DNA from: an uncultured Nitrosomonadales bacterium
GTDB taxonomy: Bacteria > Pseudomonadota > Gammaproteobacteria > Burkholderiales > Gallionellaceae
NCBI GenBank assembly: GCA_903885165.1
Contig: CAISHO010000126.1
Location: 1 to 55,671, forward strand
DNA length: 55,671 nucleotides
Reading direction: 5' to 3'
In this document: positions 8,468 through 18,803 of the stretch, in pieces
Position numbering within the stretch: position 1 is the stretch's first letter
Layout of the letters: each line of letters opens with the position of its first letter
The notes under the pieces: generated by a model
What the model was told of the DNA's origin: nothing
Databases searched by the model: none
Seen by the model: the letters and a program-made list of their open reading frames with translations, nothing else
Position numbers and translations under genes: made by a program

Positions 8468-9814
8468 ATGCGATTACTCAATTCAATCACACTGCGCAAT
8501 CTGCTTTTCGTAGCCCTGTTGCTGGCAACGGCAATGGGACTAGGCTACGCCGTCTCGCGCCATCCGCTGCAACGCGATCTCACCTTCAACGCCAGCAACA
8601 GTCTGGAACCTGCCAGCATTTCAGTATTAAAACAGCTATCAGGCCCGGTCAATATCACTGTTTACGCCACGATGCAGGATCCGCGTCTGGGCGATATACG
8701 CAAAATCATCCGGGAATTTTTATCGCTTTATCAACGTGAAAAACCCGATCTGAAACTGGTATTTATCGACCCTGAAAAGGAACCCGAAAAAACCCGTGAA
8801 GCGCGCATCCAGCTCAACGGCGAACTGGTGGTCGAATACGCCGGTCGCTCCGAGCACCTCACCCAGATCAACGAACAAACACTCACCTCCGCCCTGCTGA
8901 GACTTGCGCACACCCGCAGTCAGACGGTGATGTATCTGGACGGCCACGGCGAGCGCAAACTGGACGGGCGGGCGAATCATGAACTGGGCACGCTATTCGG
9001 CGCAAAGTTAAAACAAAATGGATTTAAAATTAACAGCTTAAATCTATCCATCGCACAGGATGTGCCGGACAACACCAGTGTCCTGGTGATCACCCAACCG
9101 CAAGTGGACTTGATGCCAGGCGAAATCGACAAGCTGTTGCGTTATGTCGATAGAGGCGGCAACCTGCTCTGGCTGGTCGATGCCGAACCCATGCACGGAC
9201 TGGAACGCCTGACCGAAAAACTGGGTCTGCTGCTGCCACCCGGCATCGTGATCGATCCTGCGGCAACCGAGATGAACGCACCTGCCACCTGGTCGCTGGG
9301 CACGACCTATTTGCCCCACCCCGTGACACACGACTTCAACCTGATCACTGCCTACCCTTCTGCCCGCCCGGTCGCCTGGAATGAAAACACAGAATGGAAA
9401 CATCAAATACTGGTGGAAGTAGCCTCACGCGGCTGGGTCACGCGCAGCGCAGCGGGCGTTAGCCACCCACATTTCGATAAGCAGCACGACACGCCGGGAC
9501 CTGCTACCGTCGCCCTCGCCCTGAACCGCGACATCAACGACAAGGAGCAGCGCATCGTAGTGGTGGGCAACGGTGCATTCTTGTCCAACAGTTTCGCGGG
9601 CAACGGCGGCAACGTCGATCTGGGGGTCAACATGATCAACTGGTTAGCCAGCGACGAACAACTCATCACCTTGCAACCTCGTGCCGCAAAAGATAGCAAC
9701 ATCATCCTGACCAAAATGCAACTTAACTTCATCAGTGTCGGATTTTTACTCGGTGTGCCGCTGCTGCTCGCCGGTTTCGGCACTTATATCTGGTGGCGTC
9801 GTCGCCGTAGTTGA
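8468..9814 (+). CDS. GldG-like ABC transporter auxiliary protein
   Basis: A 448-residue protein with one transmembrane segment near the N-terminus (residues 10-28) and one at the extreme C-terminus, followed by WWRRRRS. The large region between is periplasmic. The start [22 protein letters not shown] and the segment [10 protein letters not shown] are characteristic of the GldG / ABC_transp_aux family. It is the third member of the transporter operon. In several relatives a DUF4340 protein follows; here the next gene is mutM, so the set is minimal. The role is inferred only from the family and its neighbours. Confidence 0.87.
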   Translation: MRLLNSITLRNLLFVALLLATAMGLGYAVSRHPLQRDLTFNASNSLEPASISVLKQLSGPVNITVYATMQDPRLGDIRKIIREFLSLYQREKPDLKLVFIDPEKEPEKTREARIQLNGELVVEYAGRSEHLTQINEQTLTSALLRLAHTRSQTVMYLDGHGERKLDGRANHELGTLFGAKLKQNGFKINSLNLSIAQDVPDNTSVLVITQPQVDLMPGEIDKLLRYVDRGGNLLWLVDAEPMHGLERLTEKLGLLLPPGIVIDPAATEMNAPATWSLGTTYLPHPVTHDFNLITAYPSARPVAWNENTEWKHQILVEVASRGWVTRSAAGVSHPHFDKQHDTPGPATVALALNRDINDKEQRIVVVGNGAFLSNSFAGNGGNVDLGVNMINWLASDEQLITLQPRAAKDSNIILTKMQLNFISVGFLLGVPLLLAGFGTYIWWRRRRS

Positions 9815-9816
9815 TC

Positions 9817-10647
9817 ATGCCTGAACTCCCTGAAGTTGAGACCACACGGCGCGGCTTAGCGCCCCACCTGAAAAACGCGATGATTACCGGCGTCGTTGTT
9901 CGCTGTGCACGTCTGCGCTGGCCGTTCCCGGAAAATCTACAGGAAACCCTGTGCGGACAGCCTGTGCTGGCACTCAAGCGCCGCGCCAAATACCTGCTGC
10001 TCGAGTTTAACAACGGCACGCTGATCCTGCATTTAGGCATGTCGGGCAGCCTGCGCATATTGCCCGCCGCAACCCCTCCGGAAAAACACGACCATTTCGA
10101 TCTGCTGCTGGACAACGGGCAACTGATGCGACTGCGCGATCCGCGTCGCTTCGGCGCAGTACTGTGGCATGAGGGCGAGAGCAACACACATCCGCTACTG
10201 GCAAAACTCGGCCCCGAACCGCTGACCGAGACCGATGGTGTCTATGATTTTGACGCGGATTATCTCTACCGCGCCACCCGCGAACGAAATGTCGCCATCA
10301 AACAGTTCATTATGGACAATCATGTCGTAGTTGGCGTGGGCAACATTTACGCCAGCGAAGCACTGTTTCGCGCTGGCATAGCCCCCAAACTCAAGGCGGG
10401 AAAACTCAGCCGTGCGCGCTGCGCCAGTCTGGTTGAGGTGATACGTGAGACACTGACTGAAGCGATCTTAGCCGGTGGCAGTACGCTGCGCGATTTCGTC
10501 AACGCTTCGGGTAATCCGGGCTATTTTCAACAGCAGCACTGGGTCTACGGTCGAAGCGGAGAACCCTGCCGCCATTGCGGCACGCCCATTATGCAAATCA
10601 AACAGGGACAGCGGTCGAGTTTTTATTGCAGTATCTGCCAAAAATAA
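9817..10647 (+). CDS. mutM: Formamidopyrimidine-DNA glycosylase
   Basis: A bifunctional base-excision repair enzyme removing 8-oxoguanine and FaPy lesions and nicking the abasic site. After Met removal the N-terminus is [13 protein letters not shown], with the catalytic proline and glutamate, so the ATG at this position must be the start rather than the upstream TTG in the ORF track. Other landmarks are RRAKYLLLE with the conserved lysine, [15 protein letters not shown], and the C-terminal zinc finger CRHCG...CSICQK. It begins two bases after the preceding stop. Confidence 0.97.
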   Translation: MPELPEVETTRRGLAPHLKNAMITGVVVRCARLRWPFPENLQETLCGQPVLALKRRAKYLLLEFNNGTLILHLGMSGSLRILPAATPPEKHDHFDLLLDNGQLMRLRDPRRFGAVLWHEGESNTHPLLAKLGPEPLTETDGVYDFDADYLYRATRERNVAIKQFIMDNHVVVGVGNIYASEALFRAGIAPKLKAGKLSRARCASLVEVIRETLTEAILAGGSTLRDFVNASGNPGYFQQQHWVYGRSGEPCRHCGTPIMQIKQGQRSSFYCSICQK

Positions 10648-10813
10648 GGGCATCGCCTATCTGTTCTCTCCCTTGCAGGGCACGTTTTGGCAGGGCCCCA
10701 CTATCCTTGCTAATTGCGACTTGCCGTAAGGTAAAATAGAGCGCTTAATCCCCTCTTCCCGTCACTTTTCAGAATGTTCATTTACGTTTTATCACCATGT
10801 AAGGAGATTTAAC

Positions 10814-11227
10814 ATGAAACGTTTATTCATTGCAGTAGCGGTTGCTGCTACTTTTATCACCACACCGACAATCGCCGCCGATGTGGGTGTCTCAATCAGT
10901 ATCGGCCAACCCGGTTTTTATGGCCGAATCGACATCGGCGACTTCCCTCCGCCACAAGTAATTTATCGTCAGCCGCGCTTCATTGAGCGCGTGCCTGTGG
11001 ATCGTCCGCCTATCTACTTGCGCGTCCCTCCTGGTCACGCCAAAAACTGGGGTAAACACTGTCGGGAATACGATGCCTGCGGCGAACGCGTCTACTTTGT
11101 GCAGGACAACTGGTACAACCGCGAGTATGTGCCGCGTTATCAGGAGAAAAATCGACGTGGAGAACACGAACGTGGCGGCGACCGTCAGGATGATCACGGT
11201 CGCAACGAACATGGTCGAGATCGCTAA
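10814..11227 (+). CDS. Small exported protein with charged C-terminal tail
   Basis: A 137-residue protein with a clear Sec signal peptide (MKRLFIAVAVAATFITTPTIAA). The mature part starts VGVSISIGQPGFYGRIDIG, is rich in Pro/Tyr/Arg, and holds two cysteines (HCREYDACGE) that could form a disulfide. The C-terminal 30 residues are an Arg/His/Asp/Glu/Gly-rich low-complexity tail. AAGGAG lies ten bases before the ATG. It stands alone between mutM and a phosphoesterase gene. Similar small periplasmic proteins are frequent in betaproteobacteria; no function can be assigned. Confidence 0.8.
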   Translation: MKRLFIAVAVAATFITTPTIAADVGVSISIGQPGFYGRIDIGDFPPPQVIYRQPRFIERVPVDRPPIYLRVPPGHAKNWGKHCREYDACGERVYFVQDNWYNREYVPRYQEKNRRGEHERGGDRQDDHGRNEHGRDR

Positions 11228-11362
11228 AACATCGTTGCACAGGGTGGATAAAAACGCGTAGCGCGGCGTCCACCAATTTAATGATTAAACAAAACAAATA
11301 GTTATAACAAATAATCCATTAGCACCGGGTTTACGTTCTAATAGAAAATCTGGGTTTATAAC

Positions 11363-12193
11363 ATGAAGAATACTCTACTCACCTCACTCTGTTTCCTCGC
11401 CTTCTCATTTTCAGTCTGGGCTGCACCGCAACCACACCCCGATCATGTGGTGCTGATCATCGAAGAGAACCACAGCTTCGATCAGATCATGGACAATACA
11501 CAAAAGGATTCTTACATCCATGCACTGGCCAAACGCGGCACGCTGTTTACCCAGTCTTATGGCATTGCGCACCCCAGCCAACCTAATTATCTGGCGCTGT
11601 TTTCCGGCTCAACCCACGGCGTGATAGACGATTATTGTCCATTCAACTTTACCGGCGACAACCTCGCTACCGCATTGATTGATAAGGGCCTGACTTTTAC
11701 CAGTTACTCCGAATTCATGCCGGTCGCGGGATTTCTAAAATGCAACTCTGGCCCCTATCAGCGGAAACACAATCCGGCCGCCGACTGGCAAGGCTCCCGC
11801 CTCCCTGCCTCGGTCAATCTGACCTTTGACGAGTTTCCGCAAGATTTTAGCAAACTGCCCACCGTGTCCTTCGTCATTCCAGACCAGAACAACGACATGC
11901 ACGACGGCAGTTTTGCCACCGCCGATGAGTGGCTGAAAACCCACATCGATCCTTACGTTTCCTGGGCGTTTAAGAACAATAGCCTGTTAATTTTGACATG
12001 GGATGAGGACAACGGCGCGACGGGTAACCATATTGTGACCCTCTTCATCGGGCCCATGGTCAAAACCGGCAGAAGCGCCCAACGTATCGACCACTACACG
12101 GTGCTGCGCACCCTGCTCGACTTCTACAACTTACCGGCATTGGGGGCATCAGCTGAAGCGGTCCCCATCAAGGGAATATGGGGAAAACCCTGA
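11363..12193 (+). CDS. Secreted phosphoesterase (AcpA/phospholipase C-like)
   Basis: A 276-residue member of the phosphoesterase family in the alkaline phosphatase superfamily. The signal peptide MKNTLLTSLCFLAFSFSVWA precedes DHVVLIIEENHSFDQIMDN, the metal-binding and nucleophile-region motif of acid phosphatase AcpA and bacterial phospholipase C. Later motifs are HPSQPNYLALFSGS, VIPDQNNDMHDG and ILTWDEDNG. It probably acts on phosphate esters in the periplasm or outside the cell; the substrate is unknown. It is a single gene, separated from its neighbours by 135 and 170 bases. Confidence 0.88.
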   Translation: MKNTLLTSLCFLAFSFSVWAAPQPHPDHVVLIIEENHSFDQIMDNTQKDSYIHALAKRGTLFTQSYGIAHPSQPNYLALFSGSTHGVIDDYCPFNFTGDNLATALIDKGLTFTSYSEFMPVAGFLKCNSGPYQRKHNPAADWQGSRLPASVNLTFDEFPQDFSKLPTVSFVIPDQNNDMHDGSFATADEWLKTHIDPYVSWAFKNNSLLILTWDEDNGATGNHIVTLFIGPMVKTGRSAQRIDHYTVLRTLLDFYNLPALGASAEAVPIKGIWGKP

Positions 12194-12365
12194 TATACAA
12201 AGGGGCGCTGTAATCCTCTCCATAAATCTGGTATTGTGACCCGCAGGTTGGATGCTGATCGTTTTTCCGTGCTTCTATTTCCAGACACACCAGAAATACG
12301 AACCATCATTCGCCAATCGACTTACACAGCGTTGAAGCCACCCATTTTAGAAAAGGATCTACTGA

Positions 12366-13583
12366 ATGAAAACATCGTATTTAGACTCTCATCCGGATGA
12401 AAATGGTTTTTTTGGCAAGTATGGTGGTTCATTTATCCCTCCTGTGCTGGAAGGTCCGTTTGCTGAAATCACCAAGGCCTATAAGGAGTTAAAGAACTCC
12501 CCCGCGTTTATTAATGAACTGAAATACGTTCGTAAGCATTATCAGGGCCGTCCTACCCCGGTGTCTTTTGCAAAAAACCTCACCGAACATTGTGGCGGAG
12601 CAAAAATCTATCTTAAACGTGAAGACCTGAACCACACCGGCGCACACAAATTGAACCACTGTATGGCGGAAGTGATTCTGGCCAAACATTTAGGGAAGAA
12701 ACGCGTCATCGCTGAAACCGGTGCCGGACAGCATGGCGTGGCACTTGCAACCGCCGCCGCTTATTTTGGCCTGGAATGTGAAATTCACATGGGGGAGGTG
12801 GACATTATTAAAGAACATCCGAATGTCGTCCGGATGAAGATTTTAGGGGCGCGCGTGGTACCTGCGACCCACGGCCTGAAAACACTGAAAGAGGCGGTCG
12901 ACTCCGCCTTTTCGGAGTACATAAAAGATCCAATTAATTCAATCTATTGCATCGGTTCGGTAGTCGGCCCTCATCCATTCCCGATGATGGTCAGAGACTT
13001 TCAGTCGGTGATCGGATTTGAAGCCAAAGAGCAGTTTGAGGAGATGGAAGGCAAACTGCCTGACAATGTGATCGCCTGTGTCGGTGGCGGCTCAAATGCC
13101 ATGGGCATATTTGCGGGATTTATCGATGATGCCACCGTGAATTTATACGGCGTAGAACCTATGGGCAGAGGTGAAAAACTGGGCGATCATGCGGCTACTT
13201 TAACCTATGGTGTAGAGGGCATCATGCATGGATTTAATTCGATTATGCTCAAGGATGCCAACGGCGAGCCAGCCCCGGTTTATTCGATAGGCTCGGGGAT
13301 CGATTATCCGTCTGTCGGCCCTGAACATGCTTATCTCAAAGAGATCGGCAGAACCAAAGTCGGGCTGTGTAACGATGATGAGGCGGTGGATGCTTTTTAC
13401 AAGCTTTCACAACTGGAAGGCATCATTCCCGCTTTGGAGTCGGCCCATGCGGTTGCCTATGCGATGAAGCTGGCCAAGACCTTGGGTAAAGACCAGACAA
13501 TTCTGGTTAACTTAAGCGGCAGGGGCGACAAGGATATTGATTTTGTGGTCGAAAATTATCCTATTCCGAATGCGAAATTTTAA
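12366..13583 (+). CDS. trpB: Tryptophan synthase beta chain, divergent solitary copy
   Basis: A PLP enzyme of 405 residues expected to condense indole and serine to tryptophan. Key residues are present: the PLP lysine in GAHKLN, the catalytic Glu in AETGAGQHG, the phosphate loop [17 protein letters not shown] and LSGRGDKD. Some normally conserved stretches differ: [14 protein letters not shown] replaces the usual HKxNxxxGQxLLAK, and [14 protein letters not shown] replaces the usual GxxxxxGEHxAPL. No trpA or trpF is adjacent. It reads as richer in A/T than its neighbours, which with the divergence suggests a transferred or specialised paralog. AAAAGGA precedes the ATG. Confidence 0.88.
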   Translation: MKTSYLDSHPDENGFFGKYGGSFIPPVLEGPFAEITKAYKELKNSPAFINELKYVRKHYQGRPTPVSFAKNLTEHCGGAKIYLKREDLNHTGAHKLNHCMAEVILAKHLGKKRVIAETGAGQHGVALATAAAYFGLECEIHMGEVDIIKEHPNVVRMKILGARVVPATHGLKTLKEAVDSAFSEYIKDPINSIYCIGSVVGPHPFPMMVRDFQSVIGFEAKEQFEEMEGKLPDNVIACVGGGSNAMGIFAGFIDDATVNLYGVEPMGRGEKLGDHAATLTYGVEGIMHGFNSIMLKDANGEPAPVYSIGSGIDYPSVGPEHAYLKEIGRTKVGLCNDDEAVDAFYKLSQLEGIIPALESAHAVAYAMKLAKTLGKDQTILVNLSGRGDKDIDFVVENYPIPNAKF

Positions 13584-13598
13584 TTTCAACTAAAAAAT

Positions 13599-13646
13599 CG
13601 CTGTCAGGGCAGCAAGATACTTTTTGGCGGTCTGACAGCGCTTTTC
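13599..13646 (+). terminator. Intrinsic terminator after trpB
   Basis: The arms CGCTGTCAG and CTGACAGCG are perfect nine-base complements with a 24-base loop, followed by CTTTTC. The T-run is short, but the position just after the trpB stop fits a terminator. Confidence 0.6.
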
Positions 13647-13687
13647 GCTAAAATAACGCAAAATTATTTAAAATCAATACTATACAA

Positions 13688-13722
13688 TAAAAAAAGTCTT
13701 GCATCAAAAATCAATGCAAGAC
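13688..13722 (-). terminator. Intrinsic terminator after the ferredoxin gene
   Basis: On the minus strand the nine-base arms GTCTTGCAT and ATGCAAGAC flank a nine-base loop and are followed by TTTTTTT. This is a textbook intrinsic terminator lying just after the ferredoxin stop. Confidence 0.85.
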
Positions 13723-13735
13723 GCGATTCCGGTAA

Positions 13736-14510
<775 letters not shown>

Positions 14511-14514
<4 letters not shown>

Positions 14515-15053
14515 TGCACTTGCCCTATCAATTGGTAATACACCTGCCCCGCCCGGCCCGACTTGAGCACCTGCCAGGGCAGCGGCACCTCAAACGGCGC
14601 TCCGGTTTCTACATACACCACGCCATTTTCCGTCAGTCGTTGCGGCAAGACCTCCAGCAACTTCGGCAAAAAATCGCTGACAAACGGCGGATCCAGAAAA
14701 ATCACGTCAAAACGCAGCCCGTCACGCAGCGCGGAGGCGAATTCTAGCCCATCCTGATGCCGTAGCGCTATATTAGAACATCCTAATTTAGTGATATTTT
14801 CGCGTAATGCACGGAATACCAGCGCATTTTTCTCAACCATGACCACCTGTTCGGCACCTCTGGACGCGGCTTCTATCCCCAAAGCACCGCTGCCGGCAAA
14901 CAAATCCAGACACGTTTTTCCGTACAAGGTTTGCCCCAACCAATTGAACAAAGTCTCGCGCACCCGATCCGGGGTCGGACGCAAACCGTCCGCATCCGGA
15001 AAATGAATCACGCGACTGCGCCACTCGCCGCCACCGATCCTGAGCTTATTTAT
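14511..15053 (-). CDS. rsmD: 16S rRNA (guanine966-N2)-methyltransferase, apparent AUA start
   Basis: An SAM-dependent methyltransferase of the 30S subunit. [18 protein letters not shown] is the SAM-binding loop and VIFLDPPF is the NPPF-type catalytic motif. The ORF track starts at an internal GTG (MIHFPDADG), but the same frame continues upstream as [13 protein letters not shown], the conserved RsmD N-terminus. No ATG, GTG or TTG exists there. The frame can begin at ATA, which overlaps the upstream TAA as ATAA and sits six bases after GGGGAG. I therefore set the start at ATA, giving about 180 residues. If initiation is really at the GTG, the protein lacks its N-terminal conserved motif. Confidence 0.85.
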
Positions 15054-16378
15054 TTTGCACTCCCCGAGTCTGTTTCCGGTGCGCCGACGATCACCGTGGC
15101 CATTTTCTCAGGATGTATGTGACGCGCATAGGCGCTGCGTATTTGAGCTACCGTCACTTTTTCAACCCGTGAAGTAAAATCGTCCAGATAAGTCAGCGGC
15201 ATATCGTAGAAACCAATAATACTCAAATAATCCAATATCTTACGATTACTGTCTATGCGCAGCGGGAAGCCGCCGACGATATTCTGTTTAGCCGCAGTCA
15301 ATTCTTTCTCGGTTGGTCCCTTGGCGACAAATTCCGCCACGGTCTTACGCACCAGTGCTAGCGCGCCGTCAGCCTGTTCTTTCTTGGTTTGCAGACCGAT
15401 CTGGAAAGCGCCCGGTTGCTTGAGCGGCATGAAATAGCTGTAGACGCTATACGCCAGACCTCGCTTTTCGCGCACCTCATTCATCAGACGCGACACGAAC
15501 CCACCGCCGCCCAGAATGTAATTGCCCACATACAGCGGGAAATAGTCCGGATCGTTGCGCGACATGCCCGGCACACCGATCAGAATATGGCTCTGGCTAG
15601 CCGGATGAAAGATGCGCAACTCAGAGTACGGGATCTTCATCGCAACGGCAGGCAACGCGGCAACACCTGAGCCTGCCGGCAATTGCGCGGTGAGCTGCTG
15701 TGCGATCGCTTCGGCTTGTGCATGGGTCACATCACCCATGATGGCGACCACCGATTGAGACGCGTTGTAGTGAGCAAGATAGAATGCCTTCAACTCGGCT
15801 GTGGTGATTTGCTCGACACCGGGAACGTCGCCCGAGACGGGCAAGGCATAAGGATGATTACCAAACACGGCCTTTTGAAAGGCCTTGTCCGCAATGGCTT
15901 CCGGCTTAGTCTCGGCTTCTTTCAACGCAGAGAGCAAACGCGTCTTCTCACGTGCCAGTATCGCGTCCGGAAATACCGGATGTTGCAGCACCTGCGCCAT
16001 GATCCTCAAGGCCTCATCGCGTTCAGTGGCATGGCTCAGGGTGCGCAGTGAAACACTTGCTCTATCCTGATCGAAGCTACCACCCAATTGCGCGCCGATA
16101 TCCGCCATGCCGCGTGAAATATCATCTTCGCTCAAACCATCCGCACCCTGATCCAGCAACGCATGGGTCATGCCCGCCACGCCGGATTTGGCAACCTGAT
16201 CGTAACTGCTGCCCGCCGGGACGCTGACTGCCACATCCAGCATAGGAATGTCGTGATCTTCGACAAACAATACGCGAGCGCCACTCGCACTCTGCCAGTG
16301 CTGAATATGCGGCGTGGCAAAAGCGTTGCCAACTGCAAAGCACAAAGCGGCTACCGCCAATAGTTTATTAATGAACAT
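15050..16378 (-). CDS. M16-family peptidase-like subunit (no HxxEH motif)
   Basis: A 442-residue periplasmic protein with signal peptide MFINKLLAVAALCFAVGNAFA. It has the two-lobed M16 layout, including GVAGMTHALLDQGADG where active paralogs have HxxEH, so the zinc site is missing. The second lobe shows MNEVREKRGLAYSVYSYF, the R/Y motif of M16 C-terminal halves. In characterised pairs the inactive subunit dimerises with the active one encoded next door. It overlaps the catalytic subunit gene upstream by 11 bases and rsmD downstream. Confidence 0.92.
   Translation of the reverse strand: MFINKLLAVAALCFAVGNAFATPHIQHWQSASGARVLFVEDHDIPMLDVAVSVPAGSSYDQVAKSGVAGMTHALLDQGADGLSEDDISRGMADIGAQLGGSFDQDRASVSLRTLSHATERDEALRIMAQVLQHPVFPDAILAREKTRLLSALKEAETKPEAIADKAFQKAVFGNHPYALPVSGDVPGVEQITTAELKAFYLAHYNASQSVVAIMGDVTHAQAEAIAQQLTAQLPAGSGVAALPAVAMKIPYSELRIFHPASQSHILIGVPGMSRNDPDYFPLYVGNYILGGGGFVSRLMNEVREKRGLAYSVYSYFMPLKQPGAFQIGLQTKKEQADGALALVRKTVAEFVAKGPTEKELTAAKQNIVGGFPLRIDSNRKILDYLSIIGFYDMPLTYLDDFTSRVEKVTVAQIRSAYARHIHPEKMATVIVGAPETDSGSAK
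15060..15065 (-). promoter_or_regulatory. Shine-Dalgarno of rsmD
   Basis: GGGGAG lies inside the last codons of the upstream M16 gene, six bases before the proposed ATA start of rsmD. It is too far (about 50 bases) from the GTG used in the ORF track to serve that codon. Confidence 0.65.
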
Positions 16379-17726
16379 GAGCCGCTCCTTCTATCTTGTG
16401 TTTCGGCTTGCCGGACAACGGTTGCGGATCGAGCACCGCAACGGTCAGATTATCATCCTGCAAATACGTCTGTGCGACCTGGCGCACCTGCTCTGCGGTG
16501 ACACCCTGCAATTTCTCCAGCATCACCGGTATCGCCTTGTAGCCCAAACCGATCGACTCCATCTGGCCGATCTGCATCGCCTGATAGAACACGGAATCGA
16601 GTTTGTAGACTTCACCCGCCATCACCTGTGCCTTGACGCGTTTCAACTCTTCTTCACTGATACCGTCTTTCACCAGTTGAGCGATTTCAGCTCGCAGCGC
16701 CGTTTCCATCTCGGCAACCGTTTTGCCTGCGGTAGGTGTTGCCTCCAGGGTGAACAAACCGGGACCGCGCGAAGTCGAGTCGTAACCTACGCCAACCGAA
16801 CTTGCGATCTGCTGTTCACGCACCAGATGTTTGTTGAGCCAGGCCGATTCGTTACCGCCCAACACCCCGGCTAGCATCTCCAGCGCATAAGGCTGCCAGT
16901 CCAGTTTGGGATCGAGGATATTCGGCGCATGGTAACTCATCACCAGCAGCGGCAATTCAGCCGGCGCTTTGACCACCATGCGCTTGATACCGACCTGAGC
17001 CGGCTCGGTAAACTGGCGACGGACGGGCTGCACCTGACGTGGAATTCCACCGTAATAGCGCTCGGCCAGGGCAAACACCTGCTTGGCGTGTACGTCCCCC
17101 GCGATGACCAGCGTGGCGTTGTTCGGTGCATACCATTGTTGATACCAGGCTTGGGCGTCATGGACATTCATCTGCTCAAGATCGCTCATCCAGCCGATCA
17201 CCGGATGCTGATAAGGATGCTCCTGATAGATAGCCGCCATCATCTTCTCCTGCAACAAGGCATGCGGTTCGTCGTCGGTGCGCATGCGGCGTTCCTCCAT
17301 CACCACTTTGATTTCCTTGGCAAATTCTTTCGCGGACAGATTCAGATTGTGCATGCGATCGGATTCGAGTTTCATCGCCAGCGGCAACTTGGACTTATGC
17401 AGTTGCTGAAAATAGGCGGTGTAATCGTTGCTGGTAAAGGCATTCTCACGCCCGCCTGCCGCCGCGATGCGACGTGAAAACTCGCCGGCCGGCACCAAAT
17501 GTGTACCCTTGAACATCAAATGTTCCAGGGCGTGAGCGACACCTGTCTTACCGGTACGTTCATCCATGCTGCCAGCCTTGTACCAGATTTGCTGCACAAT
17601 AACGGGCGCGCGGTGATCTTCTTTCACCACCACTTTGAGCCCGTTTGACAAGGTGCGCTCGGCAACTTCGGTGCAAATTGCCTGTTGCGACCACAACAGC
17701 AACAATGCTACGCAATAAATCCTCAT
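16368..17726 (-). CDS. M16-family zinc peptidase, catalytic subunit
   Basis: A 452-residue processing-peptidase-like enzyme with a Sec signal peptide (about 18 residues, ending near AICTEV). The inverted zinc motif HALEHLMFKGT lies near residue 65, and the distal Glu lies in the following helix region, where FAKEIKVVMEERRMR is visible. It should cleave peptides or misfolded proteins in the periplasm together with the inactive subunit encoded immediately downstream. Divergent from ftsY, an arrangement seen in many proteobacteria. A hairpin with T-run lies in its 5' leader region. Confidence 0.93.
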   Translation of the reverse strand: MRIYCVALLLLWSQQAICTEVAERTLSNGLKVVVKEDHRAPVIVQQIWYKAGSMDERTGKTGVAHALEHLMFKGTHLVPAGEFSRRIAAAGGRENAFTSNDYTAYFQQLHKSKLPLAMKLESDRMHNLNLSAKEFAKEIKVVMEERRMRTDDEPHALLQEKMMAAIYQEHPYQHPVIGWMSDLEQMNVHDAQAWYQQWYAPNNATLVIAGDVHAKQVFALAERYYGGIPRQVQPVRRQFTEPAQVGIKRMVVKAPAELPLLVMSYHAPNILDPKLDWQPYALEMLAGVLGGNESAWLNKHLVREQQIASSVGVGYDSTSRGPGLFTLEATPTAGKTVAEMETALRAEIAQLVKDGISEEELKRVKAQVMAGEVYKLDSVFYQAMQIGQMESIGLGYKAIPVMLEKLQGVTAEQVRQVAQTYLQDDNLTVAVLDPQPLSGKPKHKIEGAAHVH

Positions 17727-17763
17727 AATCCCTCACCTCACAACGCCTAATCGGCATAAAATA

Positions 17764-17790
17764 ACAAAAACAGCCACAAGAAGTGGCTGT
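17764..17790 (-). promoter_or_regulatory. Hairpin with T-run in the M16/ftsY divergent region
   Basis: CAGCCAC/GTGGCTG with a five-base loop, followed on the minus strand by TTTTTGTTATTTTAT. It looks like an intrinsic terminator pointing into the M16 gene, about 40 bases before its ATG. It may be a leader attenuator, or it may block antisense transcription. Confidence 0.5.
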
Positions 17791-17831
17791 GTCTATTATG
17801 CCCCAACTCTTGCTATCGGAACGCATCCCAA

Positions 17832-18803
17832 ATGTTTAGTTTTTTAAAAAAGAATACCCCCGATAAAATCACGGCAACCATCGTCGACAAACCCACACGC
17901 AGTTGGGTTGAACGGCTCAAATCCGGCCTTGCCCGCACCGGCAACCAATTAGCTGATTTATTCAGCCGGGGCGGCAAGATTGACGAAGAACTCTACGAAG
18001 AGCTCGAAACCATCCTGATTACGTCGGATGTCGGCATGGATGCAACGGGCGCACTGCTGGCCGATCTGCGCCGCCACGTCAAAGAGCACAAACTATCAGA
18101 AGCCGCCGACCTCAAAGCCGGGCTGGCTCATTGCCTGCTCAAACTGCTCAAGCCGCTGGCCGTCCCTTTGCAAGCCGACACACACAAACCCTTTGTCATC
18201 ATGATGATAGGCGTGAACGGGGCGGGGAAAACCACTTCGATCGGCAAACTGGCCAAATACTTTCAGGGACAGGGACTGTCCGTACTCTTAGCTGCCGGGG
18301 ACACTTTCCGCGCGGCAGCCCGTGAACAACTGATGACCTGGGGCGAGCGCAACAACGTCACCGTGATCGCGCAGCAAAGCGGCGATGCGGCAGCGGTCAT
18401 TTACGATGCAGTCCATGCCGCGCAGGCGCGCAAAATCGACGTAGTGCTGGCCGATACGGCGGGACGCCTGACGACTCAGGCGCATCTCATGGAAGAGATC
18501 AAAAAGGTCAAGCGCGTCATCGCCAAGGTATTGCCCGAGGCGCCGCATGAAGTGCTGCTGGTACTGGATGCCAACACCGGACAAAACGCGCTGAGTCAGG
18601 TCAAAGCCTTCGATCAGGCGCTTGGGGTGACCGGACTGATCCTGACTAAACTCGATGGCACAGCCAAAGGAGGAGTGATAGCCGCCATCGCCCGCGCCCA
18701 TCCGATTCCGATCCGCTTCATCGGCGTGGGTGAAGGACTGGATGATCTGCGCCCCTTTGTCGCCGAAGAATTCGTCCAGGCTTTGCTGGGGATGTCTGCA
18801 TGA
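17832..18803 (+). CDS. ftsY: Signal recognition particle receptor FtsY
   Basis: The SRP receptor GTPase, docking ribosome-SRP complexes at the membrane. The 323-residue form has only a short acidic/basic A region, then the NG domains. G motifs are clear: GVNGAGKTTSIGKLAKY, DTFRAAAREQL, LADTAGRLTTQ and LTKLDGTAKGG. The N-domain starts near WVERLKSGLARTGNQLADLF. Its TGA overlaps the ftsE ATG by four bases. It is first in the ftsY-ftsE-ftsX-rpoH group. Confidence 0.97.
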   Translation: MFSFLKKNTPDKITATIVDKPTRSWVERLKSGLARTGNQLADLFSRGGKIDEELYEELETILITSDVGMDATGALLADLRRHVKEHKLSEAADLKAGLAHCLLKLLKPLAVPLQADTHKPFVIMMIGVNGAGKTTSIGKLAKYFQGQGLSVLLAAGDTFRAAAREQLMTWGERNNVTVIAQQSGDAAAVIYDAVHAAQARKIDVVLADTAGRLTTQAHLMEEIKKVKRVIAKVLPEAPHEVLLVLDANTGQNALSQVKAFDQALGVTGLILTKLDGTAKGGVIAAIARAHPIPIRFIGVGEGLDDLRPFVAEEFVQALLGMSA

